Positions 34,514 to 43,156 of a DNA stretch of 64,000 nt are shown piece after piece. The translations under genes were made by a program, and so were the position numbers. Source of the stretch: Hydrogenophaga pseudoflava NBRC 102511 (GTDB lineage: Bacteria; Pseudomonadota; Gammaproteobacteria; Burkholderiales; Burkholderiaceae_C); contig NZ_BCWQ01000009.1 of assembly GCF_001592285.1 (NCBI RefSeq), positions 1-64,000 on the forward strand. Reading direction: 5' to 3'. A model generated the notes under the pieces. The model was not told the origin of the DNA and did not search any database. It saw only the letters and a list, made by a program, of their open reading frames with translations. How positions within the stretch are numbered: position 1 is the first letter of the stretch; each line of letters begins with the position of its first letter.

Positions 34514-35472
<959 letters not shown>

Positions 35473-35505
35473 CCCGCCATTGTGGCCGGGGTGGCGTTTG
35501 CCTGC

Positions 35506-36384
35506 TCAGCGGCGGGCGTTGTCCACAATGCCCTGGGCGAATCGCGGCAGCAGTTCCTCGGGCAGGTCGTGGCCCATGCCGGGGATGAAATCGGCCCGGG
35601 CGTCGGCGATGCGCTGCGCCAGGTCCTCGCCGCAGGCCACGGGCACGAGTGGGTCGTCCACGCCGTGGATCACCAGAGTGGGTGCCTGGATGTGGGGCAG
35701 CAGGGCCGAGCGGTCGCCGTCGGCCACCACCGCCAGCAGCTGCCGGGCCGAGCCCGACGGGTGCCAGGCGCGCTGCACCGATTCCAGCGCCCGCGCCCGC
35801 AGGGCCTGGGGATCGCTCGGATAGGCGGGGCTGCCGATGAGGTGCAGCACCTGGATGATCCAGTCCACGGCGGCGTCGGCGCCCGGCTTCATGGGCCGCG
35901 ACATCAGCGCGCGCCGCACCCGCCACGAGGGCTGGGGCAGGCGGCGCGAACCGCTGGTGGTCATCATCAGCGTGAGGCTGGCGACGCGCTCGGGTGCCAT
36001 GGCCGCCAGGTGCTGGGCGATCATGCCGCCCATCGACGCGCCGCAGACGTGGGCCTGTTCGATGTCGAGGGCGTCGAGCACGCCCAGCGCGTCGCGCGCC
36101 ATGTCGGCCAGCGAGTAGGGGCTGTGCACCGGCAGGTGCATCGCGTGGCGCAGCCCGGCCAGCGCCATGTTGGGCACCCCGGCGGCGTCGAAGCCCTGGC
36201 TCAGGCCGATGTCGCGGTTGTCGAAGCGGACCACGCGAAAGCCTTGCCGCACCAGCATCTGCACCATGGTCTGCGGCCACGCGATCAGCTGCATGCCCAG
36301 GCCCATGATGAGCAGCACCACCGGGCCATCGGCGGGGCCCTGGTCGTCGACCTCGATCCGGACGCCGTTGGCTTCGACCTTCAT
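35506..36384 (-). CDS. Alpha/beta hydrolase
   Basis: A 292-residue alpha/beta-hydrolase. The oxyanion segment is LLIMGLGMQLIAWP, an FDNRDIGLSQGFD motif is near 55, the nucleophile elbow is GASMGGMIAQ (about 110), an Asp lies in HGVDDPLVP (about 237) and the catalytic His in GMGHDLPEE (about 268). The FDNRDxGxS motif is common in lipid-active and aclacinomycin-methylesterase-like hydrolases. The ATG at 36384 is preferred over an upstream TTG at 36396, which would overlap the preceding gene. It sits in a leftward run with another hydrolase and WS/DGAT, suggesting a lipid ester role. Confidence 0.82.
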   Translation of the reverse strand: MKVEANGVRIEVDDQGPADGPVVLLIMGLGMQLIAWPQTMVQMLVRQGFRVVRFDNRDIGLSQGFDAAGVPNMALAGLRHAMHLPVHSPYSLADMARDALGVLDALDIEQAHVCGASMGGMIAQHLAAMAPERVASLTLMMTTSGSRRLPQPSWRVRRALMSRPMKPGADAAVDWIIQVLHLIGSPAYPSDPQALRARALESVQRAWHPSGSARQLLAVVADGDRSALLPHIQAPTLVIHGVDDPLVPVACGEDLAQRIADARADFIPGMGHDLPEELLPRFAQGIVDNARR

Positions 36385-36386
36385 GC

Positions 36387-37262
36387 TCAGTACCAACGGG
36401 TCAGCGTTTCAGGCTGGTGCGCCACCTTGAAGAACCAGCGCCGCGCGCCCTGCACGTCGAAGCGCCGCCAGTGGTCAGGGTCCTGGCGCAGGCGGTCGGC
36501 GATGGCGTACATCGCCATCGGGTTCATGCCCATGCCGATGTGGCTGGCGTGCACCTCGATGTTTTCGGTGTGGGCGTGGCGCATGGGGTTGATGCTGCAC
36601 TGCCAGGCCACCACGCCGTCGGTCTTGCTGTAGATGGAGGTGGTGGGCACCGGCGGTGGCCTGCGCACCTGGGCCAGCAGCTCCTCGTCGTGCGGGTGCT
36701 GGCCGCTGACCAGCTGGTAGAAGCGCCAGGCGTTGGTGGCCTTCGGGTGGCCGGTGAAGGGCGTGCCCAGCGTGATCACGCAGCGCACAAGATCGGGCAG
36801 CTCCTTGGCCATCTCGCGCGCGTAGATGCCGCCCAGGCTCCAGCCGATCAGGCTGATCTTGCCCCGGTGTTTCTTGTGCAGCGCCTCGATGCGCGCGCGG
36901 CAGCGTTCGAGCACGCCGTCGCGCGGGCCGAGGTTGAAGCCCTGCTCCCAGCCGTAGGCGGCGTAGCGGTGCTGCCTGAGGAAACGGCGCAGCGCCAGCG
37001 TGCTCATGTCGTTGGCGCCCAGGCCCGGGAACACCAGCACGGCGTGGCCGTCGCCCGAGGGCATGCGGGAGAGCCAGGGCGAGACGGCGGCCAGGGCCAT
37101 GGCCTCCCAGGGGGCGCGGGCCTCCAGCATCATCAGCCAGAGGCCGGGCGGCACGGTGTGCAGCCCGGCGTCCGGGTCTGACGGGTCGGGAGGCGCGGGC
37201 TGGCGGCGGTGGCGGGTGGAACTCATGCGTGCGCAGACGCCGGGTGGCATCGAAATAGGCAT
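36387..37262 (-). CDS. Lipase-like alpha/beta hydrolase
   Basis: A 291-residue protein, or 279 if it starts at the internal ATG at 37226 (MSSTRHRR). The hydrolase core has LVFPGLGANDMSTLALRRFL, the nucleophile elbow GWSLGGIYARE (about 142) and TLGTPFTGHPKATNAW, resembling triacylglycerol lipase/PGAP1-like enzymes. Asp is in IYSKTDGVVAW and a His in ASHIGMGMNP. No signal peptide is evident, so it is cytoplasmic. It lies 9 bases downstream of the WS/DGAT gene and 2 bases upstream of the next hydrolase. It may hydrolyse the acylglycerols or wax esters made by that enzyme. Confidence 0.8.
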   Translation of the reverse strand: MPISMPPGVCARMSSTRHRRQPAPPDPSDPDAGLHTVPPGLWLMMLEARAPWEAMALAAVSPWLSRMPSGDGHAVLVFPGLGANDMSTLALRRFLRQHRYAAYGWEQGFNLGPRDGVLERCRARIEALHKKHRGKISLIGWSLGGIYAREMAKELPDLVRCVITLGTPFTGHPKATNAWRFYQLVSGQHPHDEELLAQVRRPPPVPTTSIYSKTDGVVAWQCSINPMRHAHTENIEVHASHIGMGMNPMAMYAIADRLRQDPDHWRRFDVQGARRWFFKVAHQPETLTRWY

Positions 37263-37271
37263 CGGTCCATG

Positions 37272-38801
37272 TTAGCCAGCGCGCGGCTTTTTCTTTGGTG
37301 CGGCGGCCCTAGAGGCGGGTCGCTTGGGGGACACGGTGGCGGATGTCACTGCGGCGTCCGGCGCCGGCACCGGCAGCGCCCGCAATTCGTCCAGTGCCGC
37401 GTCCACCGCCTGCGCAAGCGCCTTCACGTCCGGCAGCGCCGCGGCGTCGGCCATCAGCCCGAAGTCCATCGCGGCGTCGAAGCTCTGCACCGTGATGTTC
37501 AGCGCCAGCCCGTGCACCACGATGCTGGTCGGGTGGTTCGAGCGCACGCGGGCGCCGGCCAGGTACAGGGGCACCTGCGGGCCGGGCACGTTGGAGATGA
37601 CCACGTTCGCCACCTGCGGCAGGCGCTCGGCGGCTTTGGCCTTGCCGTAGAGCGAGGCCGCGGCCTCGATCAGCCAGGGCACGCCGATGGACGGAAAGTC
37701 GGTGGGCAGGATGCTCTTCATGCGGCCCATGGTCGACTTCATCGCCCCGGTGGCGGCGCGGATGTGCGCCAGCCGCTTGGCCGGGTCGGCCAGGTGCGTG
37801 CCCAGGCTGACCAGGCTCATCGAGGCCTGGTTGTCGGCGCGGGTGTCGCCTGCCTCGCGCAGCGAGATCGGCACCGCGGCCACCAGGCTCTTGCGCGGCA
37901 GCGCGCCGTGTTGCTGCAGGTAGGCGCGCAGCGCGGACGAACAGAGCATGAGCACCCCGTCGTTGAGGGTGGCACCATGCGCGCGCGCCAGGGCCTTGAG
38001 TTCGGCCAGCGGCACGCTGGCGGCGGCGAAGGCGCGCGCGGGTGTCACGGTGGCGTTCATCGGCGTGGCGGGCGCCAGCGTGACATTGCCCGAACCCTGG
38101 CCCAGCAGGTTCTTGGCGCTGAGCACGCTCCTGGCCGTGCCGGCGACGGTGCCCAGCGTGGCCGGCAGATCGCGCACGATGCGCGCCACCTGCACCGCCT
38201 CATGGCTCAGCGCGCCGCGCAGCATCTCGACCATGTCGAGCCGGAAGGTCCTGGTGCGCCGGGACGGGCGGATCTCGATGTCGCGCGGCTCGGGTGTCAG
38301 GTCGAACAGCACATTGGCCAGCGCCACCGCGGCCTGGCCGTCGACCGCCGCGTGGTGCAACTGGGTGACGAGGCCCACCTGCTTGCGCCCTGCGGCGCTG
38401 CGCGGAAGGCCTTCGATCACGTGCATCTTCCACAGCGGCCGGTGGCGGTCCAGCAGGACCGGGTGCAGCAACGAGACCTGTTCCTCCATCAGCGTACGCG
38501 CGTCGGCGCGGCGGGCGCTGCCGCTGGGCAGCCGGATCTCGACGATGTGTTCGTTGAGGTCGGGTTCCGCATCCACCCAGGCCGGGTTGGCCATGTTCAG
38601 CGGCATCCACCACAGCCGGCGGCGCAGCACCGGCGTGGCGGGCAGGCGGGCCGCGATGTGCCGCCGCAGGTCGTTCACATAGCGCCCGCGGTGGCCGGCC
38701 GGCAGTTCCAGCAGGTGCATGGCGCCGACGTGCATCGGCATCTCCGGCGTTTCCAGGTAGAGGAAGGTGGCGTCCAGGCCGGAGAGTTGTCGCATGCCCA
38801 T
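37272..38801 (-). CDS. Wax ester synthase / diacylglycerol acyltransferase (WS/DGAT)
   Basis: A 509-residue acyltransferase. The N-terminal LSGLDATFLYLETPEMPMHVG is the WS/DGAT hallmark, and the catalytic HHxxxDG motif is HHAAVDG at 149-155. The later NVVISNVPGPQ motif is near 420. A Lys/Ala/Arg-rich tail ends the protein. It esterifies acyl-CoA to fatty alcohols or diacylglycerol to make storage lipid. It heads a leftward block with two hydrolases and an ABC exporter. The start may be the ATG at 38801 or 38795. The LexA box at 38889-38904 lies 88 bases upstream, in the shared divergent region. Confidence 0.93.
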   Translation of the reverse strand: MGMRQLSGLDATFLYLETPEMPMHVGAMHLLELPAGHRGRYVNDLRRHIAARLPATPVLRRRLWWMPLNMANPAWVDAEPDLNEHIVEIRLPSGSARRADARTLMEEQVSLLHPVLLDRHRPLWKMHVIEGLPRSAAGRKQVGLVTQLHHAAVDGQAAVALANVLFDLTPEPRDIEIRPSRRTRTFRLDMVEMLRGALSHEAVQVARIVRDLPATLGTVAGTARSVLSAKNLLGQGSGNVTLAPATPMNATVTPARAFAAASVPLAELKALARAHGATLNDGVLMLCSSALRAYLQQHGALPRKSLVAAVPISLREAGDTRADNQASMSLVSLGTHLADPAKRLAHIRAATGAMKSTMGRMKSILPTDFPSIGVPWLIEAAASLYGKAKAAERLPQVANVVISNVPGPQVPLYLAGARVRSNHPTSIVVHGLALNITVQSFDAAMDFGLMADAAALPDVKALAQAVDAALDELRALPVPAPDAAVTSATVSPKRPASRAAAPKKKPRAG

Positions 38802-38888
38802 GGTGTGTCCCGGTGTGTGTGGGGGTTGCCGGCCATTGTGGGCCGCCGCCGCAGCGCGGGAAACCGTCGCCTGTCTCTTGCGAAATAA

Positions 38889-38904
38889 CTGTATTTATGT
38901 ACAG
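38889..38904. promoter_or_regulatory. LexA (SOS) box in the radical SAM promoter
   Basis: CTGTATTTATGTACAG fits CTGT-N8-ACAG exactly, with an AT-rich centre and TA flanking the right arm, as in strong proteobacterial SOS boxes. It lies between a possible -35 TTGCGA (38878-38883) and -10 CAGTAT (38902-38907), and 24 bases before the radical SAM ATG, where LexA would block transcription. The divergent WS/DGAT gene starts 88 bases away. Confidence 0.85.
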
Positions 38905-38928
38905 TATCCATCCCGACCCTGCACCGCC

Positions 38929-40023
38929 ATGAACGACGTCCACATTCCCCTGCACGCCCTCAAAGGCCGCGGCGTGGCCCACCGCCAGCCGCACCGCTTC
39001 GAGCGCGACCAGCGTGCCGCCTTCGACGACGGCTGGGGCACGCTGGACGAGCGGCGGGCCGAGGGCGAAGAGGCTGCGGCACCGGCCACCGAGGTGATGT
39101 TCGAAGAGGCGCGCAGCGCGATCACCACCAACGACTCGCCCGACATCGGCTTCCGGCTCGGCCTCAACCCCTACCGCGGCTGCGAACACGGCTGCGTCTA
39201 CTGCTACGCCCGGCCCACGCACAGCTACCTCAACCTCTCGCCGGGGCTCGATTTCGAAACGAAGATCGTCGCCAAGCGCAACATCGCCGAGCTGCTGCGG
39301 CGCGAGCTGCTGGCCCCGCGCTACCAGCCCGACCTGCTGGTGGTGGGCACGGTGACCGACGCCTACCAGCCGGTGGAGCGCGAGCTGCGGTTCACGCGCG
39401 CGGTGCTGGAGGTGCTGAGCGCGGCGCAGCACCCGGTGGGCATGGTGACCAAGGGCAGCGGGGTCGAGCGCGATCTGGACCTGCTGGCGCCCATGGGGCA
39501 GGCCGGTCTGGCGGCCGTGTACGTGACGGTCACCACGCTGGACGCGAAGCTGGCCCGCGTGCTGGAGCCGCGCGCCGCCGCGCCGCACCGGCGGCTGCGC
39601 ACCATCCGCACCCTGGCCGAGGCGGGTGTGCCCACCGGCGTGAGCGTCTCGCCGCAGATCCCGTTCCTCAACGACGACATGGAGCGCGTGCTCGAAGCGG
39701 CCTGGGAGGCCGGCGCGAGGCGCGCGTTCTACCAGGTGCTGCGCCTGCCCTGGGAGCTCTCGCCCATGTTCCGCCAGTGGCTGGACCTGCACTACCCCGA
39801 CCGGGCCGAGCGTGTGATGGCGCGGGTGCAGGACCTGCGCGGCGGCAAGGACTACGACGCCGACTTCGCCACGCGCATGAAGGGCCAGGGCATCTGGGCC
39901 GACCTGATCCGCCAGCGCTTCGTGAAGACCTGCGACCGCCTCGGTTTCAACCGCGAGCGCGAGCCGCTGGAACTGAGCCTATTCCGGCCGGCGGCGCTGC
40001 GCGGGCAGGGGGATCTGTTCTAG
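38929..40023 (+). CDS. PA0069/SplB-like radical SAM protein
   Basis: A 364-residue radical SAM enzyme. The iron-sulfur motif CxxxCxxC is CEHGCVYC (C85, C89, C92), set in NPYRGCEHGCVYCYARPTH, the signature of the PA0069/Rv2578c group related to spore photoproduct lyase. Further family segments are TKGSGVERDLDLL, VSPQIPFLNDDMERVLEAA and ADLIRQRF. The reaction of this group is not established; kinship with SplB and the LexA box upstream suggest DNA damage repair. The ATG at 38929 is used because the frame upstream runs through the promoter. Its stop shares a CTAG with the convergent gene. Confidence 0.88.
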   Translation: MNDVHIPLHALKGRGVAHRQPHRFERDQRAAFDDGWGTLDERRAEGEEAAAPATEVMFEEARSAITTNDSPDIGFRLGLNPYRGCEHGCVYCYARPTHSYLNLSPGLDFETKIVAKRNIAELLRRELLAPRYQPDLLVVGTVTDAYQPVERELRFTRAVLEVLSAAQHPVGMVTKGSGVERDLDLLAPMGQAGLAAVYVTVTTLDAKLARVLEPRAAAPHRRLRTIRTLAEAGVPTGVSVSPQIPFLNDDMERVLEAAWEAGARRAFYQVLRLPWELSPMFRQWLDLHYPDRAERVMARVQDLRGGKDYDADFATRMKGQGIWADLIRQRFVKTCDRLGFNREREPLELSLFRPAALRGQGDLF

Positions 40024-40490
40024 GCCTTGAGCAGATCGAGTGAATCCACCCGCCAGTGGTGCATCGCCTCGTAGAAGCCTTCCCACACACAGCCGTTGCA
40101 GCCACGGCCGCAGCAGCTGTCGGGCTCGGGGGGCGGCGGGCGCAGGGCGGTGTCCAGGTCGGTGCCGCGCTCCCGCTGCGCGCGACCGCGCAGGTGGGCG
40201 ATCAGGGCGCGGGCGGTGGCCAGGTCGCCCAGCGGCACCCGCGCCGGGTCGTGCGGGGTGAAGCGCGGCTGTTCCTTGCCCTCGAACACGCCGCGCTCGG
40301 CGAACATGGCTGCCGGCCGCACCCACAGGCCGAAGCCGCCGTAGAGCGCGCGGTACAGCGTCATGCCCTGCAGGGTTTCGCTGCAGCGTACGGTGTCGAT
40401 TACGTCGTACCAGCCGCCCTTGTAGTGGCGGTACAGGCCGGGCGGGGTGGCGTTCAGCGGGGGCAGGTCGTGGTCGGTCGGCGCGGTCAT
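40020..40490 (-). CDS. DUF1653 plus oxidoreductase-like (OXLD1) domain protein
   Basis: A 156-residue protein with two recognisable parts. The first, at about 17-75, is a DUF1653-like module (GLYRHYKGGWYDVIDTVRCSET, TLYRALYGG, WVRPAAMF). The second, at about 125-145, is the oxidoreductase-like motif CCGRGCNGCVWEGFY, a Cys cluster found in short proteins of unknown function. The middle is Arg/Pro-rich. Its stop codon is the reverse complement of the same CTAG that ends the radical SAM gene (4-base overlap). It may be a small metal-binding protein. The combination in one chain is noteworthy; function is unknown. Confidence 0.72.
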   Translation of the reverse strand: MTAPTDHDLPPLNATPPGLYRHYKGGWYDVIDTVRCSETLQGMTLYRALYGGFGLWVRPAAMFAERGVFEGKEQPRFTPHDPARVPLGDLATARALIAHLRGRAQRERGTDLDTALRPPPPEPDSCCGRGCNGCVWEGFYEAMHHWRVDSLDLLKA

Positions 40491-40514
40491 GCAGAAACAG
40501 AAAACGGAAGATGC

Positions 40515-41171
40515 TCAGTCGTCGGCGATCAGCCGGCCCATGCGGTGGGCCAGTTCCACCGCTGAGGCCACGCCGAGTTTTTCGAAGATGTTGGCGCGGT
40601 GGAACTCCACCGTGCGCTGGGCGATGCCCAGGTGGTCGGCGATGTTTTTGTTGTAGTGGCCCTGCAGCAGCTCATCCAGCACCTCGCGTTCGCGCGCGCT
40701 CAGCGCGGCCAGCGCCTGCTGGAAGCGCAGCTTCTCGCGCGCCTCGGTGTGCAGGCGCACGGCGGCCTCGCGCGCGGCCTCCACCTTGTCCACCAGCTGG
40801 TTGTTCTGGAACGGCTTTTCCAGGAAGTCCCAGGCGCCGTTCTTGACCGCGGCCACCGCCATGCCCACGTCGCCGTGGCCGGTGAGGAAGAGCACCGGCC
40901 AGGGCCAGCGGGCGGCCTTGAGCTGCTCGAAGGTGGCCAGGCCCGAGAGCGGTTCCATGCGGATGTCCAGCAGCACCACGCTGCAGGCCCGGGCCAGTTC
41001 ACCCAGCTCGCCGCGCTGCAGCGCCTGCACGAAGGCGTCGCCCCCGGTCCACACGCGGGTGTGCAGGCCGCGCGAATCGAGCAGCCAGGCCAGGCCGTCG
41101 CGGAAGTCCGCGTCGTCGTCCACGATGTGGACCGGCGGGTTCGGGGGGGTCAGGGGTTCAGGGGCAGCCAC
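40515..41171 (-). CDS. FixJ/NarL-type response regulator
   Basis: A 218-residue response regulator. The receiver domain covers about 13-130 with the acidic pocket VDDDADF, phospho-acceptor Asp69 in VLLDIRM, FLTGHGDV and the Lys in LEKPFQ. A LuxR-type helix-turn-helix covers about 150-212 (LSAREREVLDELLQGHYNKNIADHLGIAQRTVEFHRANIFEKLG). No ATG is available before the receiver, so the start is probably GTG at 41171, overlapping the kinase gene by 22 bases. It pairs with the kinase and likely controls the C4-dicarboxylate transport genes to the right. It is not the NtrC-type DctD found with DctB. Confidence 0.85.
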   Translation of the reverse strand: MAAPEPLTPPNPPVHIVDDDADFRDGLAWLLDSRGLHTRVWTGGDAFVQALQRGELGELARACSVVLLDIRMEPLSGLATFEQLKAARWPWPVLFLTGHGDVGMAVAAVKNGAWDFLEKPFQNNQLVDKVEAAREAAVRLHTEAREKLRFQQALAALSAREREVLDELLQGHYNKNIADHLGIAQRTVEFHRANIFEKLGVASAVELAHRMGRLIADD

Positions 41172-43135
41172 AGCGTGAATTGTGCGCCGAGCAGGTCGGG
41201 GCAGTCGCTCAGGTCGATGTGGCCGTGGTGCGCTTCGGCGATGGAGCGGCAGATGGCCAGGCCCATGCCCATGCCGCCGGGTTTGTGGCTGGCGAAGGCG
41301 TCGAACACCGTGGCGCGCTGCTCGGGCGGCACGCCGGGGCCGCTGTCGCACACGCGCAGGCCGATCTGGCCGTCGCCGGTCACCAGGCCTACGCGCACGG
41401 TGGGCGGGGTACGGCCGCTGCGCGCGGCCCACTCGCCGGCGTTGAGCACCAGGTTGTGCAGGGCGTTTTCCAGCAGCAGCGCGTCGGCCGGCACGGTGGG
41501 GCCGTCGCTCCCAGGCAGGGCCAGTTCCAGCCGCACGCCCTCGGGCAGCGGCACGGCCTGCGCCACGCGCGCAGCCCACGGGGCCAGCGCCAGCGGCAGG
41601 CGCACGGTTTCCTGGCGCCGGGCGAGGGCGTTCACGCGCTGGATCACGCGGCCGGCCTTGTCGGCCATGCGCTCCATGCGCTCGACCACCGGCACGATCT
41701 CTTCGAGTGTGATGCGCTGCTCGCGCACCCGGTTGAGCAGGCCGGTGGCGAAGCTGCTGAGCGCGCCCAGCGGCTGGTTGAGTTCGTGCGCCAGGGTGGA
41801 CGCCACCTCGCCCATGGCCACGAGGCGGCCCGAGGCTTCGAGCTGTTCCTGCTGGCGCGCGGCCAGGCGCTCGATGCGGCGGCGCTCGGTCACGTCCAGC
41901 ACCGAGCCGACCCAGCCCACCACCTCGCCACTGGCCAGGCGCAAGGGCGCGCTGTGCGCCAGCACGTCCAGCCGCTGGCCGTCGCGGTGCTGCAGCTGCA
42001 GGGCCAGGGCCTCGGGCGCCTGTGCGGCGCGCTGCACCTGTTCGAACTCATCGCCCTGCTCGGCGGGCCAGTAGGGTGGCGTGTGGGGCGGCGGGCCGCC
42101 GTGCGCCATCAGCTCGGCCGGCGTCCAGCCCACGAGGCGGGCGAAGGCGGGGTTGACGTGCAGCAGGCGGCCGCTGGTGTCCCAGGCGCGCAGGCCCAGG
42201 GTGACCGAGCGTTCCATGGCGGTGCGCAGCGCCAGCTGGGTCTGCAGCCGGGCCTCGGCGCGCTGGCGGCGGGCGCTGTCGCGCCACAGGGCCAGCAGCG
42301 CCAGCAGCATGCCCAGCAGGCACAGCAGAGCCACGGCGAAAAAGGCGCGCGGGGCCATCGGTGGTGCGCTGTCGGTCAGTGCGACCTGCAGGCGCAGCTG
42401 CGCGCCGGGCAACTGGATGGGCGCTACAAAGTGTTGAGCGTCGCCGGCCGCAGCCGTGGCGCTTGCGCCGGCCAGCGCGACCGCGTGGTCCTGCAGGAAC
42501 CAGGCGGGCAGCACGTCGGCCAGCAGGCGCTTGAGCGGCACGGCGGCCACCGCATCGCCGGTGAAGCGGCCCTGCTCGAAGTGCGGCACGGCCAGCCAGA
42601 GCCAAGCGTCGGCCCCGTCCGTCGTTTCGAAGGGGCCGGCGTATGCCGGGCGCTGCAGGCCGCGGGTGGTGTCCAGCATGGTGGCCAGGGCGGCGGCGTG
42701 TTCGGGGGCTTGGGCCGCGGCCATCATTTCGGCTGGCCAGCCACTGCGCTCGCCCGGCGCCGCGGCCGGCACCCAGCCGTGAAAGGCGATGCGGCCGGGG
42801 TTCTGCCACCAGGGGCCGTGGCGCGCGGCCACCGCGTGGTCGTCGCCGCCGTTCTGGTGGGCCTGTGCCAGCGCGGCCAGGTCGGTTTCGAGGCGGCGGA
42901 AGTGGAAGCGCAGGGTCTGGTCCAGCCACTCGGCGTCGGCGGTGCGTCGGCGGTCGGCCTCGCGCGTTTCCTCGCTGCGCAGGAACAGCCAGAGCGCCAG
43001 CGCCGACGCGGCCACCAGCAGCAGCAGCGCCACCAGCCAGCCCATCGCGCGGCGCGTCAAGGCCGCGGTCTGGCGCGTGTCCAGATCGAGCGCGTCGAGG
43101 TCGGGGGCGGGCCGCGTGGGCGTGTCGGAAGCCAT
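41150..43135 (-). CDS. Sensor histidine kinase with PAS domain (DctB/DctS-like)
   Basis: A 661-residue membrane kinase. TM1 at about 31-52 and TM2 at about 263-285 enclose a periplasmic sensor domain of about 210 residues. A PAS domain follows at about 300-415 (RAWDTSGRLLHVNPAFARLVGW), then HisKA with His450 in LAHELNQPLG and a HATPase with LHNLVLNAGEWA, CDSGPGVPP and GGMGMGLAICRSIAEAH. The start ATG at 43135 lies only 21 bases from the divergent binding-protein gene. The arrangement suggests sensing of a carboxylate, perhaps through that binding protein. It resembles DctS more than DctB because of its FixJ-type partner. Confidence 0.88.
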   Translation of the reverse strand: MASDTPTRPAPDLDALDLDTRQTAALTRRAMGWLVALLLLVAASALALWLFLRSEETREADRRRTADAEWLDQTLRFHFRRLETDLAALAQAHQNGGDDHAVAARHGPWWQNPGRIAFHGWVPAAAPGERSGWPAEMMAAAQAPEHAAALATMLDTTRGLQRPAYAGPFETTDGADAWLWLAVPHFEQGRFTGDAVAAVPLKRLLADVLPAWFLQDHAVALAGASATAAAGDAQHFVAPIQLPGAQLRLQVALTDSAPPMAPRAFFAVALLCLLGMLLALLALWRDSARRQRAEARLQTQLALRTAMERSVTLGLRAWDTSGRLLHVNPAFARLVGWTPAELMAHGGPPPHTPPYWPAEQGDEFEQVQRAAQAPEALALQLQHRDGQRLDVLAHSAPLRLASGEVVGWVGSVLDVTERRRIERLAARQQEQLEASGRLVAMGEVASTLAHELNQPLGALSSFATGLLNRVREQRITLEEIVPVVERMERMADKAGRVIQRVNALARRQETVRLPLALAPWAARVAQAVPLPEGVRLELALPGSDGPTVPADALLLENALHNLVLNAGEWAARSGRTPPTVRVGLVTGDGQIGLRVCDSGPGVPPEQRATVFDAFASHKPGGMGMGLAICRSIAEAHHGHIDLSDCPDLLGAQFTLWLPLNP

Positions 43136-43156
43136 GGGCCCGCTAGCATAGCCAGC
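43136..43156. promoter_or_regulatory. 21-base bidirectional promoter between kinase and binding-protein genes
   Basis: TAGCAT (43144-43149, plus strand) ends 7 bases before the binding-protein ATG. Its opposite strand reads TATGCT (43150-43145), 9 bases before the kinase ATG. Thus one GCTAGCATAG segment can supply -10 boxes in both directions in a gap too short for leaders or ribosome sites. Both transcripts would be leaderless, and the -35 regions would lie inside the opposing genes. Confidence 0.5.
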
